Shown here: piece after piece, positions 6,664 to 7,071 of the stretch
Numbering within the stretch: the stretch's first letter is position 1
How the letters are laid out: each line of letters opens with the position of its first letter
NCBI GenBank assembly: GCA_030054235.1
Contig: JASGCG010000085.1
Span: 1 to 7,071, forward strand
DNA from: Bacteroidia bacterium
GTDB lineage: Bacteria; Planctomycetota; Phycisphaerae; Phycisphaerales; SM1A02
DNA length: 7,071 nt
Reading direction: 5' to 3'
The notes under the pieces: model-generated
What the model was told of the DNA's origin: nothing
Seen by the model: the letters and a program-made list of their open reading frames with translations, nothing else
Database searches by the model: none
Made by a program: the position numbers and the translations under genes

Positions 6664-6689
6664 GTCTTCAGCAATTCCCCGCTGAGGAC
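6664..6689 (+). promoter_or_regulatory. 5'-end hairpin in the leader
   Basis: GTCTTCAGC (6664-6672) pairs with GCTGAGGAC (6681-6689) through nine pairs, one of them G-U, around an 8-base loop. Its first base coincides with the predicted transcription start. In known cases such as ompA, a hairpin at the extreme 5' end protects mRNA from RppH/RNase E decay. By analogy this could stabilise the message of the secreted protein. That role is inference. Confidence 0.5.
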
Positions 6690-6693
6690 AGAT

Positions 6694-6713
6694 CCCTCCC
6701 TCCCCCTTTTCCC
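6694..6713 (-). promoter_or_regulatory. Template-strand G-quadruplex motif (C-rich tract in the leader)
   Basis: The plus strand reads CCC-T-CCC-T-CCCCC-TTTT-CCC. The complement therefore has four G-runs of three or more, with loops of 4, 1 and 1 bases, satisfying the canonical G-quadruplex rule. It lies on the template strand between the predicted transcription start and the ribosome site. The RNA copy is C-rich and unstructured, apart from a possible pairing of CCTTTT (6705-6710) with GAAAGG (6722-6727) that would cover part of the Shine-Dalgarno. Confidence 0.6.
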
Positions 6714-6721
6714 TAGGTTTC

Positions 6722-6734
6722 GAAAGGAAGAAAG
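6722..6734 (+). promoter_or_regulatory. Ribosome binding site of the secreted-protein gene
   Basis: AGGA at 6725-6728, inside a purine-rich stretch, stands 6 bases before the ATG at 6735. It is the clearest Shine-Dalgarno among the plus-strand genes here and fixes the start codon. The neighbouring miaB and M42 genes show none, so this gene appears tuned for strong initiation. Confidence 0.75.
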
Positions 6735-7071
6735 ATGATTAAGTCCCTCGTTGCGGGCTCCATGCTCGCCGCGGCCGTCGCTTCGGTCGCCTCCGCTAGC
6801 TTCACTGGCTACACCGTTGACCGCGTCGTGACCGCTGCTGGCAACATCCAGTACAAGGTCTACGGCAACTGGAGCACCAACAACCTGGTGTTCCTCAATG
6901 CCTTCAACTTCACCACGCAGGCTGGCTCGATGAACGCCCGTCACCAGGATGCCGCCGAGGATCTCGCCGGCAACCCCTCGCAGTCGTGGAGCGCCAGCGT
7001 CAACCTGCTCGGTGCGGCTGCCCGTGACAACGACTCGTGGGTTTCGGCCTCGGGTTCGGGTACCTCGGCCG
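6735..7071 (+). CDS. Secreted protein of unknown function, cut by the right edge
   Basis: The first 112 codons are present and the rest lies outside the window. Residues 1-21 form a Sec signal peptide: Lys3, a hydrophobic Leu/Val/Ala core, then A-S-A before Ser22 as a type I signal peptidase site. The mature part begins SFTGYTVDRV and continues with NIQYKVYGNW, NLVFLNAFNFTT and later Ser/Ala/Gly-rich sequence. It is rich in Asn, Ser and aromatic residues, as expected of an exported beta-rich protein. I do not recognise a named domain. The style recalls small secreted proteins of Phycisphaerae, some of which carry a C-terminal PEP-CTERM anchor, but the C-terminus is not visible. The own promoter, structured leader and good ribosome site suggest high expression. 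Codon choice also fits: CGT for two of three Arg, AAC for nearly all Asn, and more GCT for Ala than the neighbours appear to use. It lies downstream of the candidate miaB terminator, so it is probably transcribed separately. Confidence 0.85.
   Translation, partial: MIKSLVAGSMLAAAVASVASASFTGYTVDRVVTAAGNIQYKVYGNWSTNNLVFLNAFNFTTQAGSMNARHQDAAEDLAGNPSQSWSASVNLLGAAARDNDSWVSASGSGTSA

Noticed and set aside
1..7071. CRISPR arrays, transposon ends, tRNA or rRNA genes, phage or defence modules
   Set aside because: None found on either strand; the only tandem repeat is the 52-base 13-mer array, without spacers.

Overview
This GC-rich window looks like an ordinary bacterial chromosome segment carrying housekeeping genes. 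The best guess for the source is a planctomycete of the Phycisphaerae type. That rests on the base composition, the style of the MurG, FtsW and MiaB proteins, and the small secreted Ala/Ser/Asn-rich protein at the right end. It is an inference from impression, not a proof.

Layout, left to right. (1) Bases 1-1244, minus strand: a YgfZ/GcvT-type folate-binding protein with the KGCYLGQE signature. A further gene starts inside its stop codon (ATGA overlap, good Shine-Dalgarno) and runs off the left edge. (2) After a 28-base divergent gap, an M42-family metallo-aminopeptidase with all expected metal ligands lies on the plus strand (1273-2313). (3) A 93-base gap between convergent genes contains four copies of a 13-base tandem repeat. 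(4) Minus strand 4874-2407: ftsW then murG, overlapping by 4 bases, form a two-gene peptidoglycan unit: lipid II synthesis by MurG and glycan polymerisation by the SEDS protein. The pair has no other murein genes on either side. (5) After a 71-base divergent gap, miaB (4946-6505) lies on the plus strand. (6) A 229-base gap holds a candidate intrinsic terminator for miaB. It also holds a promoter, a 5'-end hairpin, a C-rich tract whose complement is a canonical G-quadruplex motif, and a Shine-Dalgarno. (7) These lead into a signal-peptide-bearing secreted protein cut by the right edge.

The genes fall into separate short transcription units. FtsW and MurG act in consecutive steps of wall synthesis. 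YgfZ proteins are linked to the upkeep of iron-sulfur enzymes, and MiaB is such an enzyme, so their proximity is suggestive but not an operon. I see no CRISPR, transposon, tRNA, rRNA or phage module. The most unusual feature is the leader of the last gene. Next are the altered HEQN motif of MurG, the loop insertions in FtsW and MiaB, and the short leaderless-looking start regions.
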